Shown here: positions 1 through 6,714 of the stretch, piece after piece | How the letters are laid out: each line of letters opens with the position of its first letter | How positions within the stretch are numbered: position 1 is the first letter of the stretch | Assembly: GCA_902478645.1 (NCBI GenBank) | Contig: CABSLV010000007.1 | Span: 1 to 64,000 of the forward strand | Length of the DNA stretch: 64,000 nt | Direction: 5' to 3' | From: an uncultured Flavobacteriales bacterium | Lineage (GTDB): Bacteria > Bacteroidota > Bacteroidia > Flavobacteriales > UBA1820 | Notes under the pieces: generated by a model | What the model saw: the letters and a program-made list of their open reading frames with translations, nothing else | Told to the model about the DNA's origin: nothing | Databases searched by the model: none | Made by a program: the position numbers and the translations under genes

Positions 1-822
1 TAAGAGACAGCGGTCATCCTCTTCGTCGTAATATCGGACGAGTCTGAATGACTCAGGATATTTTTTCTCGGAGAGATATCCGGTCAGTTTCACTTCCGCA
101 TCTGTCATTATGTTCTTTGGCATTCTTCGCTTCCATTTGACTGTCTTATATTTTAAGTTTGTCTTGGCTCTGACAACAAAGAAAGAGTCTGTAAGATGTA
201 TCCTATAGAGTTCTTTAAAGGAGTCATAAGCCCTGTCGAATATATAATAAGCATTTGGTTCATAATGGATTGAAGACATTGCTGTGGAATCATGCTTTGA
301 AGCAGTGGTTACGGTATAGAAAGCAGGAACTTGTGCTTCAATGTCGTATAAGACATGAGCTTTCACCCCTCCTTTCTTGCTTCGGAACTTTGCCCATGGG
401 AATGTTGCAAGACACAACGGAATCGTTGTTGAATCAAACGCATATTTCTTTCCGGAAATGTCAAGGATGTTGGTCGTCCGCTTCTCGCAGGCTTCTTTCA
501 TCATATAGAATGCAAATTCTTCAAAAATTCTGTAATCACGGTTCTGGTTGGCTGTCGCAAGAGTTGTCTTGGCTATCGGTTCACGACCTAACCCAAGATG
601 ATATTGCTTGGCCCTATGCGCCTCGAAAGCAACGATTAAGTCTCGCAGGCTTTCACGGTTACTCAGTTGTCCAAACATCATCGCGAGCATCTGATTCCAG
701 CAAGTAAAATGTTTCACATATCTGTTGCCATCATACTTGCGAACATAGTTGTTGAACTGAGTCCTGTTCAGAAAAGCGGTTAATTGAGAGAATACGTATT
801 TGTCTTGGAACATAGCAGCCAT
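1..822 (-). CDS. IS4-family transposase, N-terminal part (DUF4372-type)
   Basis: The frame is open from an ATG at 822 to the window edge (274 codons) with no stop. The N-terminus resembles the DUF4372 domain found ahead of DDE transposase domains in Bacteroidota IS4 elements (MFQDKYVFSQL, then FGQLSNRESLRDL). Two acidic residues of the DDE triad can be seen: Asp130 in YAFDSTTI and Asp196 in YIFDRAYDSF. The catalytic Glu (YREK region) would lie beyond the edge. The part seen has no frameshift or stop, so the copy may be intact. It would cut and paste the element. Its family is clear, but its exact group is not. Confidence 0.85.
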   Translation of the reverse strand, partial: MAAMFQDKYVFSQLTAFLNRTQFNNYVRKYDGNRYVKHFTCWNQMLAMMFGQLSNRESLRDLIVAFEAHRAKQYHLGLGREPIAKTTLATANQNRDYRIFEEFAFYMMKEACEKRTTNILDISGKKYAFDSTTIPLCLATFPWAKFRSKKGGVKAHVLYDIEAQVPAFYTVTTASKHDSTAMSSIHYEPNAYYIFDRAYDSFKELYRIHLTDSFFVVRAKTNLKYKTVKWKRRMPKNIMTDAEVKLTGYLSEKKYPESFRLVRYYDEEDDRCLL

Positions 823-938
823 TTGTATTAGACTGCAAAGTTGCAAAATCAAGTCCGTTTCATTTCAAAAAACCGTGTAATTGACTATATTTCAATAATT
901 TCAAAGAACTATTTATCCACTTTTACGGGACAGTAGTG
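1..938 (-). mobile_element. IS4-family insertion sequence, partial (runs off left edge)
   Basis: The stretch holds most of a transposase gene on the minus strand and about 115 bases of AT-rich non-coding DNA upstream of its start. The outer end is placed near 925-938, where the AT-rich leader gives way to GC-rich host sequence at a TTTACGGGACAGTAGTG motif. That motif is the likely terminal inverted repeat, but the partner end lies outside the window, so neither the repeat nor a target duplication can be confirmed. Codon use and AT content differ clearly from the GC-rich genes that follow, as expected for a mobile element. Confidence 0.7.
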
Positions 939-939
939 A

Positions 940-974
940 CCCCGTCTCTCCCGGTAAAATCCGGGGAAACGGGG
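940..974. terminator. Two-tier hairpin beside the IS end
   Basis: CCCCGT (940-945) pairs with ACGGGG (969-974), and inside it CCCGG pairs with CCGGG. A short T run follows on the plus strand. It may be the terminator of a gene now lying beyond the insertion sequence. The rest of 975-1055 shows no gene. It is the presumed promoter region of the META lipoprotein, without a clean TAnnTTTG match. Confidence 0.35.
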
Positions 975-1055
975 TTTAACATGCCCTTACGACATTTTAA
1001 CAAACGAATGGCGTAATTTTACATACCGATTACCGACAAAACGAAAAACAAAAAA

Positions 1056-1895
1056 ATGTATGCTATGAAAAATTTCTTTCTTCACTCTTTGAGTGTTTCC
1101 GCGCTGGCTCTGCTGCTGGCTTCCTGCAGCGGAACGGGCAAAATCCTGCCGGCTGCCCAATTGGAAGGCTCCTGGGACATCGTCCAGGTAGGCAATGAAG
1201 TCCTCTCCCCCGACCAGGAGAACGCACCGTTCATCGCTTTCGACCTCGCACAGGGTCGCATCTGGGGCAACAGCGGTTGCAACCGCATGATGGGTACCTT
1301 CCAGACCGATTCGCTGCAACCCGGCTCGCTCACCTTCGGAGCGGTTGTCTCCACCCGGATGGCCTGCCCGGATATGGAAATAGAAAACAATATCCTGAAT
1401 GCCCTGGAAGCCGTCCGTTCGTTCGAAGGCGTTGCTGCAGACGACACGGATTCGCTGATCACCATCGCATTGTGCGACCAGAAAGGGAAAGAACTCCTGC
1501 TGCTCCAACAGCGTCCCGAAGTGGCTGCAGCGACTGATTCGACGGCCTTGGAAGGTGCGTGGGCGATCCGTACGGTAAAAGGTGCCGCCCTGGGAGAGAC
1601 CGAGAAAACCCCCATGCTGCAGTTTACCCTGGCGGAACACCGCGTGCACGCAAATGCAGGATGCAACTCGATCAACGGAACCTTCCAGCTGGATCCTCAA
1701 AACCCCTCGGCACTGACTTTCGGTCCGATGATCACCACGATGATGGCCTGCCAGAACATGGAAGCCGAGACGGCCGTTCTCCAAGCCTTGGCACAGGTAC
1801 AGTCGTTCCGGATAGAGGGCGAAAAACTCTATCTGTGCGACGCTTCCGGAGCGGAGCTTCTCTCCCTGGAGAAGGACCCTTCGCTGGCAGAATAA
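1056..1895 (+). CDS. Lipoprotein with two META (HslJ-like) domains
   Basis: An N-terminal hydrophobic signal ends in a lipobox (LLASC, Cys24), so the protein should be lipid-anchored in the envelope. Two META/HslJ-like domains follow, at about residues 35-150 and 165-275. Each carries the family hallmarks: GCNRMMGTF and MACPDME in the first, GCNSINGTF and MACQNME in the second. E. coli HslJ is a heat-inducible lipoprotein linked to novobiocin resistance, and the biochemical role of META domains is unclear. The internal duplication is plain from these paired motifs. A second ATG three codons in (1065) is an equally good start. The gene is followed at 17 bp by a long palindrome. Confidence 0.85.
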   Translation: MYAMKNFFLHSLSVSALALLLASCSGTGKILPAAQLEGSWDIVQVGNEVLSPDQENAPFIAFDLAQGRIWGNSGCNRMMGTFQTDSLQPGSLTFGAVVSTRMACPDMEIENNILNALEAVRSFEGVAADDTDSLITIALCDQKGKELLLLQQRPEVAAATDSTALEGAWAIRTVKGAALGETEKTPMLQFTLAEHRVHANAGCNSINGTFQLDPQNPSALTFGPMITTMMACQNMEAETAVLQALAQVQSFRIEGEKLYLCDASGAELLSLEKDPSLAE

Positions 1896-1911
1896 CCGCT
1901 TTTCCGAAAAA

Positions 1912-1966
1912 GCGGGCAAGCAAAAGGGCGGAAGGCACTGTGCCTTCCGCCCTTTTGCTTGCCCGC
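1912..1966. repeat. Long perfect palindrome, copy 1 of a four-member hairpin family
   Basis: Two 26-nt arms (1912-1937 and 1941-1966) are perfectly complementary around a 3-nt loop. The outer ten bases, GCGGGCAAGC, recur at 5010, 18068 and, with one change, 53604, while the inner arm (AAAAGGGCGGAAGGCA) does not. A smaller hairpin (1896-1903 with 1908-1915) overlaps its left foot, so the two folds exclude each other. It lies 17 bp after the META stop and could act as a 3'-end stabiliser or terminator, although no T run follows on the plus strand. Confidence 0.8.
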
Positions 1967-2023
1967 CCTGCCCGCCTTGAACAGCCCTCCTGATTACTGC
2001 GCTCGACCTGTATGGCTTCACCC

Positions 2024-2183
2024 AAGACAGGATGCGCCTCGGCAGAGCCAAAATGAAAACTTCGTCTTCCCTACCTCCGCTCTCGGCTTCCGCTATCTTT
2101 TCATAAGACAGGATGCGCCTCGGCAGAGCCAAAGTGAAAACTTCGTTTTCGTTTGCCTCTGCTCTCGGCTTTCGCTATCTTTG
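2024..2183 (+). repeat. Tandem pair of ~78-bp promoter-bearing inverted-repeat elements
   Basis: Copy A spans 2024-2101 and copy B 2105-2183. Both begin AAGACAGGATGCGCCTCGGC, share GAAAACTTCGT in the middle and end CTCTCGGCTT(C/T)CGCTATCTTT. Each is itself an imperfect inverted repeat centred on GAAAAC-TTC-GTTTTC. The right arm carries a Bacteroidota promoter. Related single copies lie upstream of DUF4293 (near 41876-41935) and folE (near 45449-45525). With the palindrome at 1912, this fills the 366-bp gene-free gap 1896-2261. Bases 2184-2261 are the presumed 5' UTR of the esterase. Confidence 0.75.
2155..2183 (+). promoter_or_regulatory. Promoter of the esterase gene (TTTG / TATCTTTG)
   Basis: A TTTG -33 element, a spacer of about 20 bases and TATCTTTG at 2176-2183 match the Bacteroidota consensus TTTG-N19-21-TAnnTTTG. 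Transcription should start near 2190, giving a leader of about 70 bases. In the upstream tandem copy the same -7 box reads TATCTTTT (2094-2101), a change in a conserved base, so that copy is probably weaker or dead. Confidence 0.65.
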
Positions 2184-2261
2184 CCGCAACTGTTCCCCGG
2201 GAAAATCCGATCCCCGATGGGAAATGGCTGCTAAAAAACAACTAAAAATCTCTCCTGTAAG

Positions 2262-3122
2262 ATGAAACATCTGAAATCGCTTTTTGTCATCCTGGCTGCA
2301 ATACTCTGCGGCGCAGTAAACGCGCAATCGGTGGACACGGTCGCCGTGTGGAGCGCCTCGATGAAAAAGAACATCAAGAACGTAGTCATCACTCCGGCTG
2401 CGTATCAAACGGACAAGGATGCCCGTTTTCCGGTGGTATATCTACTGCACGGGGCAGGTGGCGACTTTTCCAACTGGATCAAGAAAGCACCTTTCCTGCC
2501 GGAACTCGCTTCGCGTTATGGCATGATCATCGTTTGCCCGGACGGTAACACGCACAGCTGGTACTGGGACGCTCCGGCCGACTCTACCAGCCGGTACGAG
2601 ACCTACATGACGCGCGAACTGCTGCCCTACATCGACAAGAATTACCGTACGATCGCCTCGCGGGAAGGCCGCGCCATCACGGGACTTTCGATGGGTGGCC
2701 AAGGAGCTTTCTTCCTGGCATTCCGCCACCTGGATCTTTACGGAGCCTGCGCTTCGATGAGCGGCGGGGTGGACATCCAGTCGTTCCCCTCGAGCTGGTA
2801 CATGGAGTCCAAACTGGGTTCGCAGGCCGAATATCCCGAGCGTTGGGAAGAATTCTGCGTGATGAACCAGTTGTACCGCCTCAAACCTACCAGCATCCGT
2901 ATCCTGTTCGACTGCGGGACGAGCGACTTCTTCTATCCCATGAACCAGCGTCTGCACGAATTGATGGTATATCGCCGCATCGAGCACGATTTCATCTCGC
3001 GCCCGGGCGGACATACATGGGACTATTGGACCAACTCCATCAAATTCCAACTCGTTTTCTTCGACAACTATTTCAAGGACATGGCAGCCGCCGCTAAAAA
3101 AGCAGCCGAAAAAGACAAATAA
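2262..3122 (+). CDS. Secreted alpha/beta-hydrolase esterase (esterase D / feruloyl-esterase-like)
   Basis: The 286-residue protein starts with a cleavable signal peptide (ends about residue 22, VNAQ). The body fits the putative-esterase family PF00756, which includes S-formylglutathione hydrolase, antigen 85 and xylan-side-chain feruloyl esterases. Visible elements are the oxyanion segment YLLHGAGGD, the nucleophile elbow GLSMGG with Ser143, an Asp in CGTSDFF (about 222) and the catalytic His251 in PGGHTWDYW, so the triad looks complete. It is probably periplasmic or outer-membrane-associated and hydrolyses an acyl ester, perhaps on a polysaccharide. The substrate cannot be read from sequence. 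It stands alone between a promoter repeat and a strong terminator. Confidence 0.85.
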   Translation: MKHLKSLFVILAAILCGAVNAQSVDTVAVWSASMKKNIKNVVITPAAYQTDKDARFPVVYLLHGAGGDFSNWIKKAPFLPELASRYGMIIVCPDGNTHSWYWDAPADSTSRYETYMTRELLPYIDKNYRTIASREGRAITGLSMGGQGAFFLAFRHLDLYGACASMSGGVDIQSFPSSWYMESKLGSQAEYPERWEEFCVMNQLYRLKPTSIRILFDCGTSDFFYPMNQRLHELMVYRRIEHDFISRPGGHTWDYWTNSIKFQLVFFDNYFKDMAAAAKKAAEKDK

Positions 3123-3142
3123 AACCATACAGACTATTTTTC

Positions 3143-3174
3143 AAAAGAGCGCGGCCAAATGGCCGCGCTCTTTT
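3143..3174 (+). terminator. Intrinsic terminator of the esterase gene
   Basis: AAAAGAGCGCGGCC (3143-3156), loop AAAT, then the exact complement (3161-3174) ending in a T run. It starts 21 bp after the stop codon. Confidence 0.9.
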
Positions 3175-3216
3175 GCTTTCTTTACATCTTGCCCCACAAA
3201 ATTTCTTCCCTCTTTT

Positions 3217-3247
3217 TTTGTTTATTTTATAAACTTGTTTATATTTG
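3217..3247 (+). promoter_or_regulatory. Consensus promoter of the DUF2141-2TM-membrane-HTH operon
   Basis: TTTG (3217-3220), a 19-bp AT-rich spacer and TATATTTG (3240-3247) match the Bacteroidota sigma-ABfr consensus exactly. Transcription should begin near 3254, about 15 bases before the first start codon. Confidence 0.8.
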
Positions 3248-3269
3248 CATCGAATAAATCTCACCCGTT

Positions 3270-3659
3270 ATGGCAAACCTTGCAAAACCCTTTCTGTTAA
3301 CTGCGCTGCTCGCCCTCTCTGGAGCCAGCTACGGCCAAAGTCTGGAGATAGTCATCACCCAGACGGAAGACGAGCCCGAGAGCCTCATCCTGACCGCCAT
3401 AGCGGACAGCACCGGACAAATGATCCGGCACGACATCACAGCAGCCCAAATGGATACCACCCGCATACTGCTGGAAGGCCTCCCGAAGGGAAAGGTCAAA
3501 ATCTACACCTTTCAGGACTGCAACGGCAATTACCACCTGGACACCGACGCCGAAGGCACTCCGACAGAACGCTGCGCCGATACCCGGACAGAGCTGCTCC
3601 CCGGAAAGAACACCGTGCAGATCCCCTTAAGAACCATCCCACGAAAGAAACAAGAATAA
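3270..3659 (+). CDS. Small exported protein, DUF2141-like
   Basis: 129 residues with a signal peptide (cleavage near SYGQ, residue 23) and one small beta-rich domain. The pattern of a short-helix segment, then LLEGLPKGKVKIYTFQDCNGN and HLDTDAEGTPTE, matches DUF2141 proteins, whose typical form is GxYAVxxxHDxNGNGKLDTNxxGxP with an acidic, perhaps metal-binding, loop. The usual HD is replaced by QD here. No enzymatic function is known for the family. It is the first gene of a four-gene operon. Its stop codon abuts the next start codon with no gap (TAA then ATG), so translation of the two is probably coupled. Confidence 0.65.
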   Translation: MANLAKPFLLTALLALSGASYGQSLEIVITQTEDEPESLILTAIADSTGQMIRHDITAAQMDTTRILLEGLPKGKVKIYTFQDCNGNYHLDTDAEGTPTERCADTRTELLPGKNTVQIPLRTIPRKKQE

Positions 3660-4082
3660 ATGGCAACTCCCATGAAAGACATCGAACCGTACGCCCGACC
3701 CAAACGACGGGAAGGGGAATTGAAACGCGACATCGCAAAATACCTCATCCTTTGCGGGGCTTTGACCGCCGTGAACTGGATCTTCACCCCGGAGCAGTTC
3801 TGGGCTGGGTGGATATGGATCGCCTGGGGCGCATCGCTCATCCTGCGGGCCGTCCTGCCCGACACGGACGGAGGGAAAACCGCCTCCCCGCGAAGAGCCT
3901 TCTACCGCCACCTGAACTGTTACCTGTACGTCATGGCGCTCCTGGCAGCCGTAAACTACCTGTACACCCCGGGATACCCATGGGCGGTGTGGCCGGCTGC
4001 CGGTTGGGGGTTCGCGCTGGTCCTGCAGGCGGTAGAGGTGTTCACCCGGCCGAAAGACGACGATGGCGACTACCGAATGTAA
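3660..4082 (+). CDS. Membrane protein with two 2TM-domain units
   Basis: The 140-residue protein has four predicted transmembrane segments arranged as two repeats. Each repeat has a basic approach helix (KRDIAKYLILCGALTAVNWIF; RAFYRHLNCYLYVMALLAAVNYL), a short loop with aromatic residues (FWAGWIW; YPWAVWPAAGW) and a second helix. This is the pattern of the PF13239 2TM domain, which in other Bacteroidota is attached to histidine kinases or stands alone next to regulators. It starts at the base after the DUF2141 stop. The function is unknown, and the position beside a winged-helix regulator suggests envelope sensing or regulator sequestration. Confidence 0.7.
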   Translation: MATPMKDIEPYARPKRREGELKRDIAKYLILCGALTAVNWIFTPEQFWAGWIWIAWGASLILRAVLPDTDGGKTASPRRAFYRHLNCYLYVMALLAAVNYLYTPGYPWAVWPAAGWGFALVLQAVEVFTRPKDDDGDYRM

Positions 4083-4114
4083 CATCATGAAAACCGACAA
4101 ATCTCTCACACCTT

Positions 4115-4702
4115 ATGGAAGATCGTAAACTCAACTCCCAGGAAAGCATCGAGCTGATCGCCCGCATGCTGCGCAACACGCAGGACAACCTGCAAAAAAA
4201 CGCCGGAATCCATTCCCTGATCTGGGGATATACCACCCTGGCGGTATCCTTGTCCGTTTACTTCTCGCTCCGGGCGACCCACGACCTGCACAGCCACCTG
4301 CTTTGGCTGGCCATTCCGGTCGTGGGGCTGCTGCTCGAAGTGTTCACCCGCCGCTGGTGGGCGGCTCCCGAGGTGCGCACGTTCCTCGACCGGGCGACTA
4401 CCTTGTTGTGGCTTCCGCTGGGCGTGGCGCTGCTGCTCTTTCCCTACCTGGGACAGGGCGTGGATGCGATGAGCCTTGTGCTGCTGCTGGTGAGCCTGGG
4501 GATGGCCCAGACGGGATTTATCGCCCGATACACGTTGTTTACCGTCATCGGGCTGCTGGGGCTGGCCGTGAGCTTGGGCATGACGTACATCGGGGGAGAG
4601 GAAAAAATTCTGATCTTTGCCGCAGGGATCGTCGCGGTGCTGATCGTTCCCGGGCATATCCTCAACCGTAAAGCTGCAAAAAACCATGTTCAAGGCGCTT
4701 GA
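4115..4702 (+). CDS. Polytopic membrane protein, partner of the downstream winged-helix regulator
   Basis: 195 residues. A charged amphipathic N-terminus (about 1-35) is followed by six hydrophobic segments and a short basic tail. I recognise this as a protein recurring in Bacteroidota next to small winged-helix regulators, but it has no assigned function that I can name. Its last 17 bases overlap the start of the regulator gene (ATG at 4686), so the two are probably translated in a coupled way and act together. A plausible but unproven role is control of the DNA-binding protein by membrane state. Confidence 0.6.
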   Translation: MEDRKLNSQESIELIARMLRNTQDNLQKNAGIHSLIWGYTTLAVSLSVYFSLRATHDLHSHLLWLAIPVVGLLLEVFTRRWWAAPEVRTFLDRATTLLWLPLGVALLLFPYLGQGVDAMSLVLLLVSLGMAQTGFIARYTLFTVIGLLGLAVSLGMTYIGGEEKILIFAAGIVAVLIVPGHILNRKAAKNHVQGA

Positions 4703-4967
4703 TCCGTTGCTTCACTCCGAACTCCGCCTGGCGGTGATGTCCATTCTGGTGGGGGTGGAAAATGCGGACTTCACCTTCCTCAAACAGCAGACGGGCGCTA
4801 CTTCGGGCAATCTTTCGGTACAGATAGACAAACTGTCCCAGGCTGGCTACATCGCGGTGGAAAAGACGTTCCGGGGGAAGATGCCGCGTACCCTCTGCCG
4901 GATCACGCCCCAGGGGCGCGCGGCTTTCGCTGCGTACGTGGAGGCGTTGAAAGACTACATCGGGTGA
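4686..4967 (+). CDS. Winged-helix DNA-binding regulator (HTH_34/MarR-ArsR-like)
   Basis: 93 residues making one winged-helix domain. The N-terminal helix is HSELRLAVMSIL. The recognition helix region is TSGNLSVQIDKLSQAGYIAVEKTF, and the wing reads RTLCRITPQGRAAFAAYVEAL. This is typical of PF13601 regulators, which are close to ArsR and MarR. There is no sensor domain, so a signal must come from a partner, most simply the membrane protein encoded just upstream and overlapping by 17 bp. It is the last gene of the operon that starts at 3270, which it may autoregulate. Confidence 0.8.
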   Translation: MFKALDPLLHSELRLAVMSILVGVENADFTFLKQQTGATSGNLSVQIDKLSQAGYIAVEKTFRGKMPRTLCRITPQGRAAFAAYVEALKDYIG

Positions 4968-5009
4968 GGCAAAGGGCGTGCCTCACTGTGCGAATACTCC
5001 CTGTCCGAT

Positions 5010-5066
5010 GCGGGCAAGCGTGGGGGTGGGGCGGGCAAAGCCCGCCCCACCCCCACGCTTGCCCGC
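5010..5066. repeat. Long perfect palindrome, copy 2 of the hairpin family
   Basis: Two 27-nt arms (5010-5036 and 5040-5066) are perfectly complementary around AAA. The outer bases GCGGGCAAGC match the copies at 1912 and 18068, and the inner arm is a G-rich string unlike theirs. It lies 43 bp after the winged-helix stop and 44 bp before the YbaK start, so it probably insulates the two transcription units. Confidence 0.8.
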
Positions 5067-5073
5067 CCCGCTC

Positions 5074-5104
5074 TTGCCCGGAAAGCCGCCCCGAGCTATC
5101 TTTG
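5074..5104 (+). promoter_or_regulatory. Promoter of ybaK, placed for a leaderless transcript
   Basis: TTG (5074-5076), a 20-bp spacer and TATCTTTG (5097-5104). The -7 box ends only five bases before the ATG at 5110, so the predicted transcription start falls at or next to the start codon. This also argues against the longer upstream reading frame that begins at 4978. Confidence 0.65.
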
Positions 5105-5109
5105 CAAGC

Positions 5110-5589
5110 ATGAAAACCCACAAGACCAATGCCGCCCGGCTGCTGGACAGCGCCGGGATCGGCTACGAACTGATCCCCTACCGGGTCGATGAAGAAGACC
5201 TCTCGGCCGTGCATGTAGCGCAAGAACTGGGAGAGGACATCCGCCAGGTATTCAAAACATTGGTGCTGCGCGGAGAGCGCACCGGGCTATTCGTCTGCGT
5301 GGTGCCGGGAGAGAGCGAGGTCGACCTGAAAAAAGCCGCCCGCGCCGCCGGCGACAAGAAAGCCGACCTGATCCCCATGAAGGAGCTCCTGCCCACTACC
5401 GGCTACATCCGGGGCGGATGTTCGCCCATCGGGATGAAAAAACCGCTGCCTACCTTCATCGACCGCTCCTGCATGGACTTCCCGGCCATCTACATCAGCG
5501 CCGGTGTGCGGGGACTTCAGATAAAAATAGCACCCGACGACCTGCTGGCCTATACGGGTGCCACTTTGTCCGATCTGACGGCGGAATAG
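5110..5589 (+). CDS. ybaK: YbaK/EbsC-family aminoacyl-tRNA deacylase, probably Cys-tRNA(Pro)
   Basis: 159 residues, the usual YbaK length. The family edits mischarged tRNA, typically hydrolysing Cys-tRNA(Pro) made by prolyl-tRNA synthetase. Hallmarks seen are the N-terminal TNAARLLDSAGIGYE, VFKTLVLRG with the conserved Lys49, and GGCSPIGMKK with the conserved Ser-Pro-Gly-Lys set. The frame is open upstream to 4978, but that extension would run through the palindrome at 5010-5066 and the promoter. The ATG at 5110 gives a protein that aligns from end to end with the family, so it was chosen. The gene is monocistronic. Confidence 0.9.
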   Translation: MKTHKTNAARLLDSAGIGYELIPYRVDEEDLSAVHVAQELGEDIRQVFKTLVLRGERTGLFVCVVPGESEVDLKKAARAAGDKKADLIPMKELLPTTGYIRGGCSPIGMKKPLPTFIDRSCMDFPAIYISAGVRGLQIKIAPDDLLAYTGATLSDLTAE

Positions 5590-5852
5590 TTTTTACCGGC
5601 CCTCCGTCCGTGCCGTTTTCGTCCGCAAAGCCAGTAAACATCCGGCTGCCGATTTTCTCATCCAGCCCCCTATCTGCAGATGCAAGGGTGAGGCGGAAAC
5701 TTTTCCAACGGCAATACCGCCCGAGAGTATCCCCTATCTTTCAGGCGATTTCGCAGAAGTACTTCAAGCGTTTCAGGAAATACGTTCTCCCCCGAAAGCA
5801 TTTTTCCCTGCCATTGCCCATTCCCGGAGGGAAAGACGGGAAACGTTGAAAA
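5590..5852. other. Gene-free convergent intergenic region
   Basis: These 263 bases separate the 3' ends of two convergent genes, ybaK and the GDPD gene. I see no coherent coding frame with family features, no strong hairpin with a T run and no promoter. It may hold decayed sequence, but nothing can be named. Confidence 0.4.
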
Positions 5853-6641
5853 TCAGAAAATACCGTGGAGCTTGCGCTCGAAGATCACTTTCTGCAACAC
5901 CTCGGGGTAGTCGGTCGTGATGAAATCGACACCCAGGTCGAGCATCTGGTTCATCAGCTCCTCGGTATTTACCGTCCACACATTGACGTTGAGGCCCAAT
6001 TCGTGGCATTCCCGCACCCAAAGGGGATTTTTCTGAAACTGGGAATAGTGAAAATCGACCCCGGTGTAGCCCCGTTCCTTTACCTGCCGGGGCGTCATCT
6101 TGTTGCTCAGGTAAGCGACTTGGGATTTGGGAGCTATCCGCACCAGTTCGTCGCAGATGGTGGGCATGAACGAGATATAATACACTTTCTTCTTCAGCCC
6201 CATCCGGTTGACCATCTTGACGATGTCGCGGGTGGCGCGAAGCATCTTCTGGTCGGTGGAATGTTCCTTGATCTCCAGTACGAGCAAGGTGTTCTTGCAC
6301 TTCTTGAGTTCCTTGAGATACTGCTGGAGGGTAGGAACGGTCTCGCCGTTGGACAGGACGATGTCCTTGATCTGGTCATAATCGGCCTCTTCGATCAGGA
6401 TCTTGTCCGGGCCTATGTGTGCATCGTGATTGACCACCAAAACCCCGTCGCGGGTCTGCAACACATCGCATTCCGAACCGAAGCATTTGATCTGGTCGGC
6501 GCGCTGCAAGGCGACGATGCTGTTTTGCGCTGCCCCGGGAGCACGCCAGTACCCGCGGTGGGCGATCACTTGAGTTTGCGCCGAAAGCGCGGCCGTAGCC
6601 ACGAGAAAGGCCAGAAGAGCCAGGAAGTTTTTACGTTTCAT
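5853..6641 (-). CDS. Secreted glycerophosphodiester phosphodiesterase family protein
   Basis: 262 residues beginning at MKRKNF, which gives a clean signal peptide (ends near Gln22); the frame extends upstream to 6695 but the extra 18 residues would spoil it. The GDPD fold is marked by HRGYW (His28), an Asn in AQNSIVAL, the metal-binding GSECDV and VNHDAH, EIKEH in mid-protein, and the C-terminal NVWTVNTEE and GVDFITTDYPE. These are the residues that bind divalent metal and cleave glycerophosphodiesters to sn-glycerol-3-phosphate and an alcohol. It is expected in the periplasm. It is convergent with ybaK. Confidence 0.9.
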   Translation of the reverse strand: MKRKNFLALLAFLVATAALSAQTQVIAHRGYWRAPGAAQNSIVALQRADQIKCFGSECDVLQTRDGVLVVNHDAHIGPDKILIEEADYDQIKDIVLSNGETVPTLQQYLKELKKCKNTLLVLEIKEHSTDQKMLRATRDIVKMVNRMGLKKKVYYISFMPTICDELVRIAPKSQVAYLSNKMTPRQVKERGYTGVDFHYSQFQKNPLWVRECHELGLNVNVWTVNTEELMNQMLDLGVDFITTDYPEVLQKVIFERKLHGIF

Positions 6642-6714
6642 ATTCCGATGGATTGATTTTCGTTTCTCCGGGCTAAAATTACGAAAAGCCACCACGCAGC
6701 GTGTTTCCCCCGGT

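Noticed and set aside
4978..5109. N-terminal extension of YbaK
   Set aside because: It would translate through the palindrome at 5010-5066 and the promoter, and family alignment begins at the ATG at 5110.
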